DNA of 64,000 nucleotides from contig JAAVFW010000005.1 of NCBI GenBank assembly GCA_014800535.1, forward strand, positions 1 through 64,000, written 5' to 3'. The position numbers were made by a program, and so were the translations under genes. How positions within the stretch are numbered: the first letter of the stretch is position 1; every line of letters starts with the position of its first letter. The stretch comes from Bacteroidales bacterium. Lineage in GTDB: Bacteria > Bacteroidota > Bacteroidia > Bacteroidales > Muribaculaceae. The notes under the pieces are model-generated. The model was not told the origin of the DNA. It saw only the letters and a list, made by a program, of their open reading frames with translations, and did no database searches. Below are positions 51,296 through 61,930 of this stretch, in pieces.

Positions 51296-51700
51296 ATGGG
51301 TTTAAGAAAAAGAGAATCAGCTGATGCCATCAAAGAGGCTCGTAAGTCTGAATACTTTGCGAAACTCCGCAATGTCCCCAGCTCGCCGCGCAAAATGCGC
51401 CTTGTTGTCGACATGATTCGTGGTCGCGAGGCTTTCAAGGCTCTTGGCATCCTCAAGTTTTCAAATAAAGAGGCCGCTCGTCGTGTAGAGAAACTTCTCC
51501 GCTCGGCTATCGCCAACTGGGAACAGAAAAATGAACGTAAGGCTGAAGCAGGTGAATTGTATGTCAAGACTGTGTTCGTTGACTGCGCTCCCATGCTCAA
51601 GCGTCTACGCCCCGCTCCGCAGGGTCGTGGCTACAGAATCCGCAAGCGTTCTAACCACGTGACACTCTTCGTGGATACTATTAATAACGTTAATGACTAA
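51296..51700 (+). CDS. rplV: 50S ribosomal protein L22
   Basis: [24 protein letters not shown]. Confidence 0.97.
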   Translation: MGLRKRESADAIKEARKSEYFAKLRNVPSSPRKMRLVVDMIRGREAFKALGILKFSNKEAARRVEKLLRSAIANWEQKNERKAEAGELYVKTVFVDCAPMLKRLRPAPQGRGYRIRKRSNHVTLFVDTINNVND

Positions 51701-51708
51701 TTTGCAAG

Positions 51709-52437
51709 ATGGGACAGAAAGTTAATCCGATTAGCAACCGTCTCGGTGTTATCCGCGGTTGGGACTCAAACTGGTTTGGCGGTAAGAAATACGGTGAGAC
51801 TCTTCTTGAGGACTCTAAAATCCGTAAATATCTCCGCTCTCGTCTTGCTAAGCACAGCGTTTCGAGAATTATTATTGAGCGTACACTCAAAATGGTGACT
51901 GTCACTATCTGCACCTCTCGTCCCGGTCTTATCATCGGTAAGGGCGGTAAGGATGTTGACGCTCTTAAAGAGGAACTCAAGAAACTGACTGAAAAGGATG
52001 TTCAGATCAACATCCACGAAATCAAGCGTCCCGAACTCGATGCTGAGCTCGTTGCAAGCAACATCGCTCGTCAGATCGAAAATAAGGTGGCTTATCGTCG
52101 TGCTGTGAAAATGGCTATCCAGTCAACTATGAGAATGGGTGCTGAAGGTATCAAGGTTCAGGTCAGCGGTCGTCTTAATGGCGCTGAAATGGCTCGTTCC
52201 GAGATGTTCAAAGAGGGTAGAACTCCTCTCCACACTCTTCGCGCCGACATTGATTACGCTCTTGTAGAAGCTCTTACTAAGGTTGGTATCGTTGGTATCA
52301 AAGTTTGGATCTGCCGTGGCGAAATCTATGGCAAGAAAGAACTTACTCCTTCTTACGCTATCGGTCATAAAGAGCAGGGTGGTCGTCCTCAGGGCGGTCG
52401 CAAAGGCGGATTCCGTAAAAAAAATAACAACCGATAA
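51709..52437 (+). CDS. rpsC: 30S ribosomal protein S3
   Basis: [25 protein letters not shown] domain. Confidence 0.97.
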   Translation: MGQKVNPISNRLGVIRGWDSNWFGGKKYGETLLEDSKIRKYLRSRLAKHSVSRIIIERTLKMVTVTICTSRPGLIIGKGGKDVDALKEELKKLTEKDVQINIHEIKRPELDAELVASNIARQIENKVAYRRAVKMAIQSTMRMGAEGIKVQVSGRLNGAEMARSEMFKEGRTPLHTLRADIDYALVEALTKVGIVGIKVWICRGEIYGKKELTPSYAIGHKEQGGRPQGGRKGGFRKKNNNR

Positions 52438-52453
52438 TCAGTAGACTCACAAT

Positions 52454-52885
52454 ATGCTTCAACCGAAAAGAACTAAATTCCGTCGCGCCCAGAAGGGACG
52501 CATGAAAGGCGAGGCTCAGAGAGGTAATCAGCTCGCCTTCGGATCGTTTGGCATCAAAACTCTTGAGTCAAAATGGATCACCGGCCGTCAGATTGAGGCT
52601 GCTCGTATCGCGGTTACTCGCTACATGCAGCGTCAGGGTCAGATCTGGATCCGCATTTTCCCCGATAAACCTATTACCAAAAAGCCTGCGGAAGTCCGAA
52701 TGGGTAAAGGTAAAGGTAACCCCGAAGGTTTCGTTGCGCCTGTAACTCCGGGACGCATCCTGATCGAAGTCGAAGGCGTTAGCTACGACATCGCTAAGGA
52801 AGCTCTCCGCCTTGCAGCTCAGAAACTTCCCGTTATCACGAAGTTTGTCGTTCGTCGCGACTACGATCCCTCGCAGAACGTATAA
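52454..52885 (+). CDS. rplP: 50S ribosomal protein L16
   Basis: [30 protein letters not shown]. Confidence 0.97.
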   Translation: MLQPKRTKFRRAQKGRMKGEAQRGNQLAFGSFGIKTLESKWITGRQIEAARIAVTRYMQRQGQIWIRIFPDKPITKKPAEVRMGKGKGNPEGFVAPVTPGRILIEVEGVSYDIAKEALRLAAQKLPVITKFVVRRDYDPSQNV

Positions 52886-52907
52886 TTTCTCCACGTCCAC
52901 ACAATAT

Positions 52908-52945
52908 ATCCTCCTTGCCGGGCGTTAGTCCCGGTGGGGTAGGAT
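52908..52945 (+). promoter_or_regulatory. Intercistronic hairpin between rplP and rpmC
   Basis: ATCCT...CCGGG-cgttagt-CCCGG...AGGAT. Confidence 0.6.
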
Positions 52946-52967
52946 TACAACAGAGATATTTATCAAT

Positions 52968-53177
52968 ATGAAAAAGGAAGACATCAAGGAATTAAGCATC
53001 CAGGATCTCTGCGGTCGTATCGAGGCTGCCGAGAAGGCTTATCGTGAATTGAAAGTAGCGCACGCGATCTCTCCCATCGACAACCCCGCTAAGATCACTA
53101 AGGATCGCCGCGAGATTGCTCGTTTGAAGACTGTGTTGCGCCAGAAACAGATTGAAGCTGCTTCTGCTAACAACTAA
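52968..53177 (+). CDS. rpmC: 50S ribosomal protein L29
   Basis: MKKEDIKELSIQDLCGRIEAAEKAYRELK; order. Confidence 0.95.
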   Translation: MKKEDIKELSIQDLCGRIEAAEKAYRELKVAHAISPIDNPAKITKDRREIARLKTVLRQKQIEAASANN

Positions 53178-53199
53178 CCCCAAAAGTATTTAGAGAAAA

Positions 53200-53457
53200 A
53201 TGGAAAAAAGACATTTGAGAAAAGAAAGAATCGGGGTTGTTTCGAGCAACAAGTGTGATAAGACTATCACAGTTGAAATCAAGTGGAAAGAGAAACACCC
53301 TATCTATGGTAAGTTTGTCAACAAGACAAAGAAGTATCACGCACACGATGAAAACAACGAGTGCTCAATTGGCGATACTGTTCGCCTGATGGAAACTCGT
53401 CCCTTGAGCAAAACCAAGAGATGGAGACTTGTTGAAATCATTGAAAAAGTTAAGTAA
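53200..53457 (+). CDS. rpsQ: 30S ribosomal protein S17
   Basis: [34 protein letters not shown]. Confidence 0.96.
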   Translation: MEKRHLRKERIGVVSSNKCDKTITVEIKWKEKHPIYGKFVNKTKKYHAHDENNECSIGDTVRLMETRPLSKTKRWRLVEIIEKVK

Positions 53458-53459
53458 TT

Positions 53460-53825
53460 ATGATACAGAGTGAATCACGTCTTACAGTAGCAGATAACAG
53501 TGGTGCTAAGGAAGCACTCTGCATCCATGTGCTTGGCGGCACCGGTCGCCGTTACGCTTCAGTTGGAGATACTATCGTTGTTACAGTTAAAAGCACTATC
53601 CCTTCTTCTGATGTGAAGAAAGGAACAGTTTCTAAGGCTGTTGTCGTTAGAACTAAAAAAGAAATCCGTCGTCCCGACGGAAGCTACATCCGTTTCGATG
53701 ACAACGCTTGTGTGCTCCTTAACAATGCAGGTGAACTCCGTGGAACTCGTATCTTCGGCCCTGTTGCCCGCGAACTCCGTGCAACAAACATGAAGATCGT
53801 TTCTTTGGCACCTGAAGTTCTTTAA
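53460..53825 (+). CDS. rplN: 50S ribosomal protein L14
   Basis: [27 protein letters not shown]. Confidence 0.97.
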   Translation: MIQSESRLTVADNSGAKEALCIHVLGGTGRRYASVGDTIVVTVKSTIPSSDVKKGTVSKAVVVRTKKEIRRPDGSYIRFDDNACVLLNNAGELRGTRIFGPVARELRATNMKIVSLAPEVL

Positions 53826-53845
53826 CGTCTTAAAAGCAAACTAAA

Positions 53846-54166
53846 ATGTCAAAATTTCATATCAAGAAGGGTGACACGGTCTATGTAAATGCCGGTGATG
53901 ACAAAGGCAAGACCGGTCGTGTGCTTGAGGTGTTCCCCGCCAAGAAGCGCGCAATCGTTGAAGGCATCAACATTGTCACCAAAAGCACAAAACCTAATGC
54001 CAAATACCCCCAGGGTGGTCTTGTGAAGATGGAAGCACCCATTCACATCTCCAACATTAACCCTGTTGACCCCAAAACCGGCAAACCCACTCGCGTAGGC
54101 CGCGTCCGTAACGAGAAGGGTATGCTTGTCCGTATTTCTAAAAGATCAGGAGAGGAGATTAAGTAA
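53846..54166 (+). CDS. rplX: 50S ribosomal protein L24
   Basis: [27 protein letters not shown]. Confidence 0.96.
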   Translation: MSKFHIKKGDTVYVNAGDDKGKTGRVLEVFPAKKRAIVEGINIVTKSTKPNAKYPQGGLVKMEAPIHISNINPVDPKTGKPTRVGRVRNEKGMLVRISKRSGEEIK

Positions 54167-54714
54167 TGAGCAGCACAACTCTTAGCAAAGACTATAAGGA
54201 AAGAATAGTTCCCGAACTCACTAAGGAGTTCGACTATAAGACTGTTATGCAGGTGCCCCGCCTTGAAAAGATTGTTATCAATCAGGGTCTCGGCGCTGCA
54301 ACTCAGGATAAGAAACTTATCGAAACAGCAATCAACGAGCTTACTGCTATTACCGGTCAGAAGGCTGTCCCCACTCTTTCTCGTAAGGACATCTCTAACT
54401 TTAAGCTCCGTAAGAAAATGCCTATCGGTGCGATGGTGACTCTTCGTCGTGAGAAGATGTATGAGTTCCTTGAAAGACTCGTGCGTGTGGCTCTGCCCCG
54501 TATCCGTGACTTCAAGGGTATCAACTCTAAACTCGACGGTCGTGGTAACTACACTCTCGGTATCACCGAACAGATCATTTTCCCTGAGATCAATATTGAT
54601 AATGTGCCCAAGCTTCAGGGTATGAACATTACTTTCGTTACTTCAGCTAAAACTGATGAAGAAGGTTTTGCTCTTCTCAAGAAATTTGGCCTTCCCTTTA
54701 AAAAAGAAAATTAA
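54166..54714 (+). CDS. rplE: 50S ribosomal protein L5
   Basis: [20 protein letters not shown]. Confidence 0.97.
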   Translation: MSSTTLSKDYKERIVPELTKEFDYKTVMQVPRLEKIVINQGLGAATQDKKLIETAINELTAITGQKAVPTLSRKDISNFKLRKKMPIGAMVTLRREKMYEFLERLVRVALPRIRDFKGINSKLDGRGNYTLGITEQIIFPEINIDNVPKLQGMNITFVTSAKTDEEGFALLKKFGLPFKKEN

Positions 54715-54717
54715 TCT

Positions 54718-55020
54718 ATGGCAAAAGAATCAATGAAAGCCCGCGAGGTGAAGCGCCAGAAGATGGTGGCACGTTACGCTGAAAAGAAAGCTGCCCTCAA
54801 GAAAGCTGCTCTCGCTGATGCTGATGGCAACATCGACTACGAAGCTATCGCTAAACTTCAGAAGCTTCCCAAAAACGCTTCTAAAGTTCGCCTTCACAAC
54901 CGCTGTCTGATCACAGGCCGTCCGAAAGGTTACATGCGTCAGTTCGGAATCTCTCGTATCCAGTTCCGTGAAATGGCGTCTGCAGGTCTGATCCCCGGCG
55001 TGAAGAAAGCAAGCTGGTAA
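54718..55020 (+). CDS. rpsN: 30S ribosomal protein S14, zinc-free type
   Basis: [44 protein letters not shown]. Confidence 0.97.
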   Translation: MAKESMKAREVKRQKMVARYAEKKAALKKAALADADGNIDYEAIAKLQKLPKNASKVRLHNRCLITGRPKGYMRQFGISRIQFREMASAGLIPGVKKASW

Positions 55021-55068
55021 ACCTCGTTTCATTTTCGACTGATAGTTGCTTTTCGCAACCATCTATAT

Positions 55069-55102
55069 AAGGATGCCCTCCGGGGCATCCTTTAATGTTT
55101 TT
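55069..55102 (+). terminator. Rho-independent terminator inside the spc cluster after rpsN
   Basis: AAGGATGCCC-tcc-GGGGCATCCTT + TAATGTTTTT. Confidence 0.75.
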
Positions 55103-55176
55103 CAGCAATTCTGATTAAGTTTCTTACAGTTTTTTCAGAATAACGCGATAGTTAACAAAATTTTACATCCTATTAT

Positions 55177-55207
55177 TTTGTCAATTGGAAAAAACTGATT
55201 AACTTTG
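55177..55207 (+). promoter_or_regulatory. Internal promoter for rpsH and downstream genes
   Basis: TTTG-N19-TAACTTTG. Confidence 0.65.
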
Positions 55208-55315
55208 CGAAGATTTTGGGGTGGAGTATGCCCTTACGGGTGTGCTTATTTCAAAATCACTTTGAGAGAATTAAATATTGTTCGGTGCTTCCGAATCAAT
55301 TTAACAAACAAAACA

Positions 55316-55714
55316 ATGACTGATCCAATAGCAGATTATTTGACCAGACTGAGAAACGCCATTCACGCGGGTCATCGCGTAGTGGAGATTCCTTCGTCAA
55401 AAATGAAAAAGGAGATCACTAAAATCCTTTTTGAACAGGGCTACATCCTCAACTACAAGTTTGAGGAAGGCAACACTCCCTCAGGTGTCATCAAAATCGC
55501 CCTTAAGTATGATCCGGTCGACAAAGTAAATGCGATTAAGAATCTTCATCGTATTTCTCGTCCCGGTCTTCGTCAGTACACAGGTTACAAAGACATGCCC
55601 CGCGTTCTTAACGGACTCGGCATCGCAATCCTGTCTACTTCTCAGGGTGTAATGACTAACAAAGAAGCCAAAGAAAAGAAAATCGGCGGCGAAGTTTTAT
55701 GTTACGTTTATTAA
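55316..55714 (+). CDS. rpsH: 30S ribosomal protein S8
   Basis: MTDPIADYLTRLRNAIHAGHRVVEIPSSKMK; ORF-track start 55205 lies inside the promoter. Confidence 0.97.
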   Translation: MTDPIADYLTRLRNAIHAGHRVVEIPSSKMKKEITKILFEQGYILNYKFEEGNTPSGVIKIALKYDPVDKVNAIKNLHRISRPGLRQYTGYKDMPRVLNGLGIAILSTSQGVMTNKEAKEKKIGGEVLCYVY

Positions 55715-55732
55715 TCATAGGAGGTATTTGAT

Positions 55733-56287
55733 ATGTCAAGAATAGGTAAAGCACCCATTGAAATACCTGCTGGAGTAACCGTACAGGTAAACGGTAATGT
55801 TGTCACCGTAAAAGGCCCCAAAGGGGAACTGACTCAGGAAGTTAATCCCGACATCAAAGTAAATGTTGAAGATGGTAAGGTTGAAGTGACTCGTCCTTCA
55901 GACGATCGCGAGCATCGCTCACAGCACGGTCTTTACCGCGCGCTTATCCACAACATGGTTGTTGGTGTCAGCGAAGGTTACAAGAAAGAAATGGAACTTG
56001 TCGGCGTCGGCTATCGTGCGACTTCAACCGGTCAGGTTCTTGAGCTCTCACTCGGTTTCTCTCATGCAATCTTTATCAAACTTCCCAAAGAGATTAAAGT
56101 GGAAGCAAAGAGCGAACGTAACAAAAACCCGCTCATCATCCTCGAATCGGCCGACAAGCAGCTTCTCGGTCAGGTATGCGCAAAAATCCGCTCACTTCGT
56201 AAGCCTGAACCTTACAAGGGTAAGGGTATCAAGTTTGTCGGTGAAATCATCCGTCGCAAGTCCGGCAAGAGCGCAAGTGCTAAATAA
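55733..56287 (+). CDS. rplF: 50S ribosomal protein L6
   Basis: MSRIGKAPIEIPAGVTV; EPYKGKGIKFVGE. Confidence 0.97.
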   Translation: MSRIGKAPIEIPAGVTVQVNGNVVTVKGPKGELTQEVNPDIKVNVEDGKVEVTRPSDDREHRSQHGLYRALIHNMVVGVSEGYKKEMELVGVGYRATSTGQVLELSLGFSHAIFIKLPKEIKVEAKSERNKNPLIILESADKQLLGQVCAKIRSLRKPEPYKGKGIKFVGEIIRRKSGKSASAK

Positions 56288-56303
56288 TTAATCTCACGAA
56301 GTT

Positions 56304-56645
56304 ATGATCTCGAAAATAGCAAGAAGAAATAAAATCAAAACCCGCATCCGCGGAAAAATCTCCGGAACTGCGGCTCGCCCCAGAATGTCTGTATTCCGCA
56401 GCAACAAGGGGATTTATGTTCAGATTATCGACGACCTTGCAGGCAACACACTTGTAGCTGCATCTTCAAAGGGTCTCGAAGGCGGAACTAAAAGTGAAGT
56501 GGCTGCCAAAGTAGGTGAGGCCATTGCAAAGAAAGCTCTTGAAAAAGGAGTGACTGAAGTTGTATTCGACCGTAACGGTTATCTTTTCCACGGACGAGTT
56601 AAATCACTGGCAGATGCTGCTCGCAACGCCGGCCTTAAATTCTAA
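56304..56645 (+). CDS. rplR: 50S ribosomal protein L18
   Basis: [31 protein letters not shown]. Confidence 0.97.
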   Translation: MISKIARRNKIKTRIRGKISGTAARPRMSVFRSNKGIYVQIIDDLAGNTLVAASSKGLEGGTKSEVAAKVGEAIAKKALEKGVTEVVFDRNGYLFHGRVKSLADAARNAGLKF

Positions 56646-56653
56646 ATATCATC

Positions 56654-57175
56654 ATGGCAAAGAGAAATAACAGAGTTAAATCTACTAATGACCTTGAGCT
56701 CAAGGATCGTTTGGTTGCCATCAACCGCGTTACAAAAGTAACAAAAGGTGGTCGTGCGTTCAGCTTTGCAGCTATCGTCGTTGTCGGAAATGAAGACGGT
56801 GTTATCGGCTGGGGTCTTGGCAAAGCAAATGAGGTTACAGCTGCAATCGCAAAAGGCGTTGAGACAGCAAAGAAAAACCTTATTCGTGTTCCCATCCACA
56901 AAGGAACTATTCCTCACGAACAGAGCGCAAAATTCGGTGGCTCACGTGTATTCCTTAAACCCGCTTCCGAGGGTACCGGTGTGAAGGCCGGCGGTGCAAT
57001 GCGTGCAGTGCTTGAAAGCGTTGGTATCACTGACGTGCTTGCAAAGTCAAAAGGCTCTTCTAACCCCCACAACCTTGTTAAGGCAACAATCGCTGCTCTT
57101 GACGAAATGAGAAGCCCGGCTCAGGTTGCACAGAACCGCGGTGTATCAGTGGAAAAAGTGTTCACAGGTAAATAA
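56654..57175 (+). CDS. rpsE: 30S ribosomal protein S5
   Basis: [42 protein letters not shown]. Confidence 0.97.
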   Translation: MAKRNNRVKSTNDLELKDRLVAINRVTKVTKGGRAFSFAAIVVVGNEDGVIGWGLGKANEVTAAIAKGVETAKKNLIRVPIHKGTIPHEQSAKFGGSRVFLKPASEGTGVKAGGAMRAVLESVGITDVLAKSKGSSNPHNLVKATIAALDEMRSPAQVAQNRGVSVEKVFTGK

Positions 57176-57186
57176 TCTTCATAATC

Positions 57187-57366
57187 ATGGCAAAGATCGC
57201 AATCAAACAGATAAAGAGCAGAATCAACTGCCCCGCAGTGCAGAAAAGAACTCTTGATGCGCTTGGACTGCACAAGATGAATCACACCGTGGTTAAAGAG
57301 GATACTCCCTCAATCATGGGTATGGTGAAAACAGTTCACCATCTTGTTGAAGTCACTAAACTTTAA
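57187..57366 (+). CDS. rpmD: 50S ribosomal protein L30 (absent from ORF track)
   Basis: Manual translation MAKIAIKQIKSRINCPAVQKRTLDALGLHKMNHTVVKEDTPSIMGMVKTVHHLVEVTKL*. Confidence 0.95.
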   Translation: MAKIAIKQIKSRINCPAVQKRTLDALGLHKMNHTVVKEDTPSIMGMVKTVHHLVEVTKL

Positions 57367-57382
57367 AATCGACATCTAAGAA

Positions 57383-57829
57383 ATGGAATTACATAATCTT
57401 AAACCTGCCGTAGGCAGCAACAAGAAGAATAAGAGAATAGGTCGTGGTCCGGGTTCGGGCTACGGTGGTACTTCTACACGTGGTCACAAAGGTGCTAAGT
57501 CACGCTCAGGCTACAAACGTAAAATCGGTTTCGAAGGTGGTCAGATGCCGCTGCAGCGCCGTGTGCCTAAATTCGGTTTCAAAAACATCAACCGAGTTGA
57601 ATACAAGGCGCTTAACCTTGATGCTCTTGAGGCACTTGCAGCAGCACGTAACCTCGAAAAGATCACTGTTGCCGATCTCCGCGACGCAGGTCTTGTTTCT
57701 AAGAAAGCTCTCGTAAAGATCCTCGGAAACGGATCTTTGACCCATAAGCTTGAAGTAGAAGCAGACGCTTTCTCTAAAAAAGCTGAGGAAGCAATCGTCG
57801 CTGCAGGTGGTTCAGTAATCAAAAAATAA
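57383..57829 (+). CDS. rplO: 50S ribosomal protein L15
   Basis: [44 protein letters not shown]. Confidence 0.97.
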   Translation: MELHNLKPAVGSNKKNKRIGRGPGSGYGGTSTRGHKGAKSRSGYKRKIGFEGGQMPLQRRVPKFGFKNINRVEYKALNLDALEALAAARNLEKITVADLRDAGLVSKKALVKILGNGSLTHKLEVEADAFSKKAEEAIVAAGGSVIKK

Positions 57830-57840
57830 TCTATCTTACA

Positions 57841-59181
57841 ATGGGATTTACTCAAACTGTTAAAAATATCTGGAGCGTAGAGGACCTTCGCAAGCGGATC
57901 GGGATAACCCTTCTGCTTGTGATCATCTATCGTTTCGGATGCTACGTTGTCCTGCCGGGTATAAATCCTGACAGCCTAATGGCGCTGAAGAATTTCACTT
58001 CAGACGGTCTTATGCAGCTACTCGACATGTTCTCGGGTGGTGCGTTCTCTCAGGCTTCGATTTTTGCCCTCGGTATCATGCCTTATATCACAGCGTCAAT
58101 CGTGATTCAGCTGTTGGGCATGGTTCTGCCTTCGTTCCAAAAAATGCAGCGCGAAGGTGAAAGCGGGAGAATGAAACTCAACCAGTATACCCGTTATCTC
58201 ACTGTGTTGATTCTCGTCCTTCAGGGTCCCGCTTACCTGATGAACCTTAAATATCAGGTTCAGGCAGCCGGAGGTTACGTGGATATGTCTTTCTGGATGA
58301 TGGTCTTCATGACTGTTGTGCTTGCAGCAGGCTCAATGTTTATCATGTGGCTTGGCGAGAGAATTGATCAGAAAGGTGTCGGCAACGGTATCTCTTTCAT
58401 CATTCTTATCGGTATTATTGCACGCCTTCCTGAAGCATTTTTCCAGGAATTTACCGGTCGTCTGATTAACTCGGCAGGTGGTGGTCTGGTGCTTTTCCTT
58501 GTGGAAATAGTCATTCTGCTTGCTGTTATAGCCGGTGCAGTCCTTCTGGTGCAGGGCACTCGCAAAGTCCCCGTGCAGTATGCAAAGCGTATTGTCGGCA
58601 ACAAACAGTATGGAGGCGCCCGTCAGTATATTCCCTTGAAGGTTAATGCAGCCGGTGTGATGCCGATCATTTTTGCTCAGGCAATCATGTTCATCCCCAT
58701 CACACTTGCAGGTTTCTCTGCTAAGCAGACCGGTTTCATCGGCGCTCTCACCGATATGTATGGTTGGACCTACAACATCATCTACTTCCTGATGATTGTG
58801 GCATTCACATATTTCTATACGGCGATTACAGTGCGTCCCGCTCAGATGGCGGAAGAATTGAAGCGCAACAACGGTTTTATTCCCGGCATTAAACCCGGCA
58901 AACCGACTGTTGAATATCTTGACTCAATCATGTCACGAATCACACTGCCCGGTTCTATTTTCCTCGGCATTGTGGCTATTCTTCCCGCTATTGCTTATGT
59001 ATGTGGCCTTAACCGTAATTTCGCATCTTTCTTCGGTGGCACTTCACTGCTGATTCTTGTGGGTGTTGTTCTTGACACTCTTAGAATTGTCGAAGGTCAT
59101 CTGCTGATGCGTCATTATGATGGCTTGATGAAAGATGGAAGCCGAATTCAAGGCAGAACCACAGGTAACCGTGCTTTCTAA
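57841..59181 (+). CDS. secY: Preprotein translocase subunit SecY
   Basis: Ten TM pattern; LDMFSGGAFSQASIFALGIMPYITASI. Confidence 0.98.
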   Translation: MGFTQTVKNIWSVEDLRKRIGITLLLVIIYRFGCYVVLPGINPDSLMALKNFTSDGLMQLLDMFSGGAFSQASIFALGIMPYITASIVIQLLGMVLPSFQKMQREGESGRMKLNQYTRYLTVLILVLQGPAYLMNLKYQVQAAGGYVDMSFWMMVFMTVVLAAGSMFIMWLGERIDQKGVGNGISFIILIGIIARLPEAFFQEFTGRLINSAGGGLVLFLVEIVILLAVIAGAVLLVQGTRKVPVQYAKRIVGNKQYGGARQYIPLKVNAAGVMPIIFAQAIMFIPITLAGFSAKQTGFIGALTDMYGWTYNIIYFLMIVAFTYFYTAITVRPAQMAEELKRNNGFIPGIKPGKPTVEYLDSIMSRITLPGSIFLGIVAILPAIAYVCGLNRNFASFFGGTSLLILVGVVLDTLRIVEGHLLMRHYDGLMKDGSRIQGRTTGNRAF

Positions 59182-59215
59182 TTAATTTGTTTTGACAAGA
59201 GAAAGAAACTGAATC

Positions 59216-59998
59216 ATGATTTTTATCAAGACAGAAGAGGAGATTGAATTGTTAAAGAAGGCCTGCGATCTTTGCAGCCGCACCTTGGGTGAGGTTGCTT
59301 CGTGGGTACGTCCCGGAGTGACTACACAGAAACTTGATACAGTTGCACGCGAATTTATTCTTGACAACGGCGGTCATCCTGCCTGTCTTGGTTATCATGG
59401 ATTCCCCGGCACTCTTTGCATTGAGGTCAACGAGATGGTGGTTCACGGTTTTCCGTCGAACTACGCTTTGCGTGAAGGCGACATTGTCGGAACTGATTGC
59501 GTTGTTGAACTCAACGGCTTTCACGGTGACAGCTGTTACACATTTGCGGTTGGAGAAATCGACGAAAAGTGGCAGAAGCTTCTTGACATCACACGTCAGT
59601 CTCTCTATGTAGGGATTGAAAAGGCACTTTCCGGCAACAGAATCGGAGATATCGGCAATGCCGTTCAGACATTCTGTGAGAAGAACGGAATGAGTGTTGT
59701 TCGTGAGATGTGTGGACATGGCATCGGACGCAGCATGCACGAGGATCCCGAAGTTCCTAATTACGGACGTCGTGGAATCGGACCAAAGTTGAAACCGGGC
59801 ATGGCAATCTGTATTGAGCCCATGATTAATCTTGGGAGCAAGAATATTGTCATTGAGAATGACGGATGGCAGTGTCGCACAAAAGACCGCAAGCCGTCGG
59901 CTCATTTCGAGCATACTCTTCTGATTACAGAAGACAAGCCGGAAATTCTTACAACTTTCTCTTATATTGAAGAAGCTCTTGAGAAATCAAAAGCATAA
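59216..59998 (+). CDS. map: Type I methionyl aminopeptidase
   Basis: GYHGFPGTLCIEVNEMVVHG, CGHGIGRSMHEDPEVPNYG. Confidence 0.97.
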   Translation: MIFIKTEEEIELLKKACDLCSRTLGEVASWVRPGVTTQKLDTVAREFILDNGGHPACLGYHGFPGTLCIEVNEMVVHGFPSNYALREGDIVGTDCVVELNGFHGDSCYTFAVGEIDEKWQKLLDITRQSLYVGIEKALSGNRIGDIGNAVQTFCEKNGMSVVREMCGHGIGRSMHEDPEVPNYGRRGIGPKLKPGMAICIEPMINLGSKNIVIENDGWQCRTKDRKPSAHFEHTLLITEDKPEILTTFSYIEEALEKSKA

Positions 59999-60010
59999 AA
60001 GAAGATTACT

Positions 60011-60229
60011 ATGGCAAAACAAGCAGCAATAGAACAGGACGGAGTCATTCTCGAAGCGTTGTCAAACGCTATGTTTAAAGTCGAGCTGGAGAACGGACAT
60101 GAGATTACAGCTCATATCTCCGGCAAGATGAGAATGCACTATATAAAGATTCTTCCCGGCGACAAGGTAAAGGTTGAAATGTCACCTTACGACTTGTCAA
60201 AAGGACGAATTGCCTTCAGGTATAAATAA
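60011..60229 (+). CDS. infA: Translation initiation factor IF-1
   Basis: [53 protein letters not shown]. Confidence 0.97.
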   Translation: MAKQAAIEQDGVILEALSNAMFKVELENGHEITAHISGKMRMHYIKILPGDKVKVEMSPYDLSKGRIAFRYK

Positions 60230-60243
60230 AAAAACAACACAAT

Positions 60244-60360
60244 ATGAAAGTAAGAGCATCAATCAAAAAGCGCACTGCCGACAGCAAGATCGTGCGTCGG
60301 AAAGGCAGATTGTACGTAATCAATAAAAAGAACCCTAAACTCAAACAACGTCAAGGCTAA
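60244..60360 (+). CDS. rpmJ: 50S ribosomal protein L36, cysteine-free (absent from ORF track)
   Basis: Manual translation [38 protein letters not shown]. Confidence 0.95.
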   Translation: MKVRASIKKRTADSKIVRRKGRLYVINKKNPKLKQRQG

Positions 60361-60396
60361 GCAAGACCTTAACGCAAACATTCATACCAAAACATT

Positions 60397-60777
60397 ATGG
60401 CAGTACGAATAGTCGGCGTAGATTTGCCGCAAAACAAGAGAGGTGAAATCGCCTTGACATATATCTACGGTATTGGCCGTAGCGCAGCTAACAAGATTCT
60501 TAAAACAGCAGGTGTTGACCGTGACATCAAGGTTCAGGACTGGACAGATGATCAGGCTGCTGCTGTGCGTGAAGTTATCCAGCGTGACTTCAAGGTAGAG
60601 GGTGACCTCCGCACAGAGATTCAGCTCAACATCAAGCGTCTTATGGATATCGGTTGCTATCGTGGCATCCGTCACCGTATCGGACTTCCCGTGCGTGGTC
60701 AGAGCACCAAGAACAATGCACGCACACGTAAGGGTCGTAAGAAAACTGTTGCTAACAAGAAGAAAGCTACTAAATAA
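60397..60777 (+). CDS. rpsM: 30S ribosomal protein S13
   Basis: [35 protein letters not shown]. Confidence 0.97.
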   Translation: MAVRIVGVDLPQNKRGEIALTYIYGIGRSAANKILKTAGVDRDIKVQDWTDDQAAAVREVIQRDFKVEGDLRTEIQLNIKRLMDIGCYRGIRHRIGLPVRGQSTKNNARTRKGRKKTVANKKKATK

Positions 60778-60789
60778 TAATATAACAGT

Positions 60790-61179
60790 ATGGCAAAAAA
60801 GACAGTCGCAGCTAAGAAGAGAAATGTTAAGGTTGACGCAATGGGTCAGCTCCACGTGCACTCTTCTTTCAACAACATCATCGTTTGCTTGGCAAACAGC
60901 GAAGGTCAGGTTATTTCATGGTCTTCAGCCGGCAAGATGGGTTTCCGCGGTTCTAAGAAAAACACTCCGTACGCTGCACAGATGGCAGCTCAGGACTGCG
61001 CAAAGGTTGCCCATGATCTTGGGCTTCGTAAAGTTAAAGCATACGTTAAGGGACCGGGTAATGGTCGTGAAAGTGCAATCCGCACAGTTCATGGCGCCGG
61101 AATTGAAGTTACAGAAATTATCGATGTAACTCCGCTTCCCCACAACGGATGTCGTCCTCCCAAACGCAGAAGAGTATAA
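60790..61179 (+). CDS. rpsK: 30S ribosomal protein S11
   Basis: [43 protein letters not shown]. Confidence 0.97.
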   Translation: MAKKTVAAKKRNVKVDAMGQLHVHSSFNNIIVCLANSEGQVISWSSAGKMGFRGSKKNTPYAAQMAAQDCAKVAHDLGLRKVKAYVKGPGNGRESAIRTVHGAGIEVTEIIDVTPLPHNGCRPPKRRRV

Positions 61180-61195
61180 TAACAAGTAGCGTCTT

Positions 61196-61285
61196 TTGTC
61201 ACAGGTCGTTCTGAATGCGAATAGACTGTCTTCATGACCTACCCTCTCGACAGTCGCGGCTGCGCTAAGGAACGACAGATGACAA
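61196..61285 (+). promoter_or_regulatory. Structured intercistronic RNA before rpsD (candidate S4 autoregulatory leader)
   Basis: Nested pairs TTGTCA/TGACAA, GTCGTTC/GAACGAC, GACTGTC/GACAGTC. Confidence 0.65.
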
Positions 61286-61304
61286 GAAAAATTGAAAATC
61301 AAAA

Positions 61305-61910
61305 ATGGCAAGATACACAGGTCCTAAAACTAAAATCGCCCGTAAATTCGGCGAACCTATCTTTGGTGAAGACAAAGTTCTTAGCAAAAAGAACTATCCC
61401 CCGGGCCAGCACGGTGTTAACCGCCGTCGCAAGACTTCCGAATACGGTCTTCAGCTCCGCGAAAAACAGAAAGCCAAATATACTTACGGTGTGCTTGAAC
61501 GTCAGTTCCGCAACCTTTTCGAACGTGCAGCACGCACTAAAGGTATCACCGGTGAGGTGCTTCTCCAGCTCCTCGAAAGCCGTCTTGACAACGTTGTTTA
61601 TCGTCTTGGCTTGGCACCCAGCCGTCCCGCTGCTCGCCAGCTCGTGCTTCACAAGCACATCACAGTCAACGGTCGTGTCGTGAACATCGCGTCTTACCAG
61701 GTTAAACCTGGTGATGTCGTAGCTGTTCGTGAAAAATCAAAATCACTTGAAGTTATCGCTGACTGCCTTGCAGGATTCAACCACAGCAAATATCCCTGGA
61801 TTGAATGGGATGAATCTGTAAAGGGTGGTAAATTCCTTCACCTTCCCCAGCGTGAGGATATTCCCGAAACTATCAAGGAACAGTTGATCGTTGAGTTGTA
61901 TTCTAAATAA
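61305..61910 (+). CDS. rpsD: 30S ribosomal protein S4
   Basis: [25 protein letters not shown]4 domain [34 protein letters not shown]. Confidence 0.97.
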   Translation: MARYTGPKTKIARKFGEPIFGEDKVLSKKNYPPGQHGVNRRRKTSEYGLQLREKQKAKYTYGVLERQFRNLFERAARTKGITGEVLLQLLESRLDNVVYRLGLAPSRPAARQLVLHKHITVNGRVVNIASYQVKPGDVVAVREKSKSLEVIADCLAGFNHSKYPWIEWDESVKGGKFLHLPQREDIPETIKEQLIVELYSK

Positions 61911-61930
61911 TAAACCATAAATAGAGACCC

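Noticed and set aside
55205-55315. 37-residue N-terminal extension of rpsH in the ORF track
   Set aside because: Overlaps the promoter; canonical S8 begins at 55316.
59252-59914. 220-aa minus-strand ORF
   Set aside because: Antisense to map; the sense protein is unambiguous.
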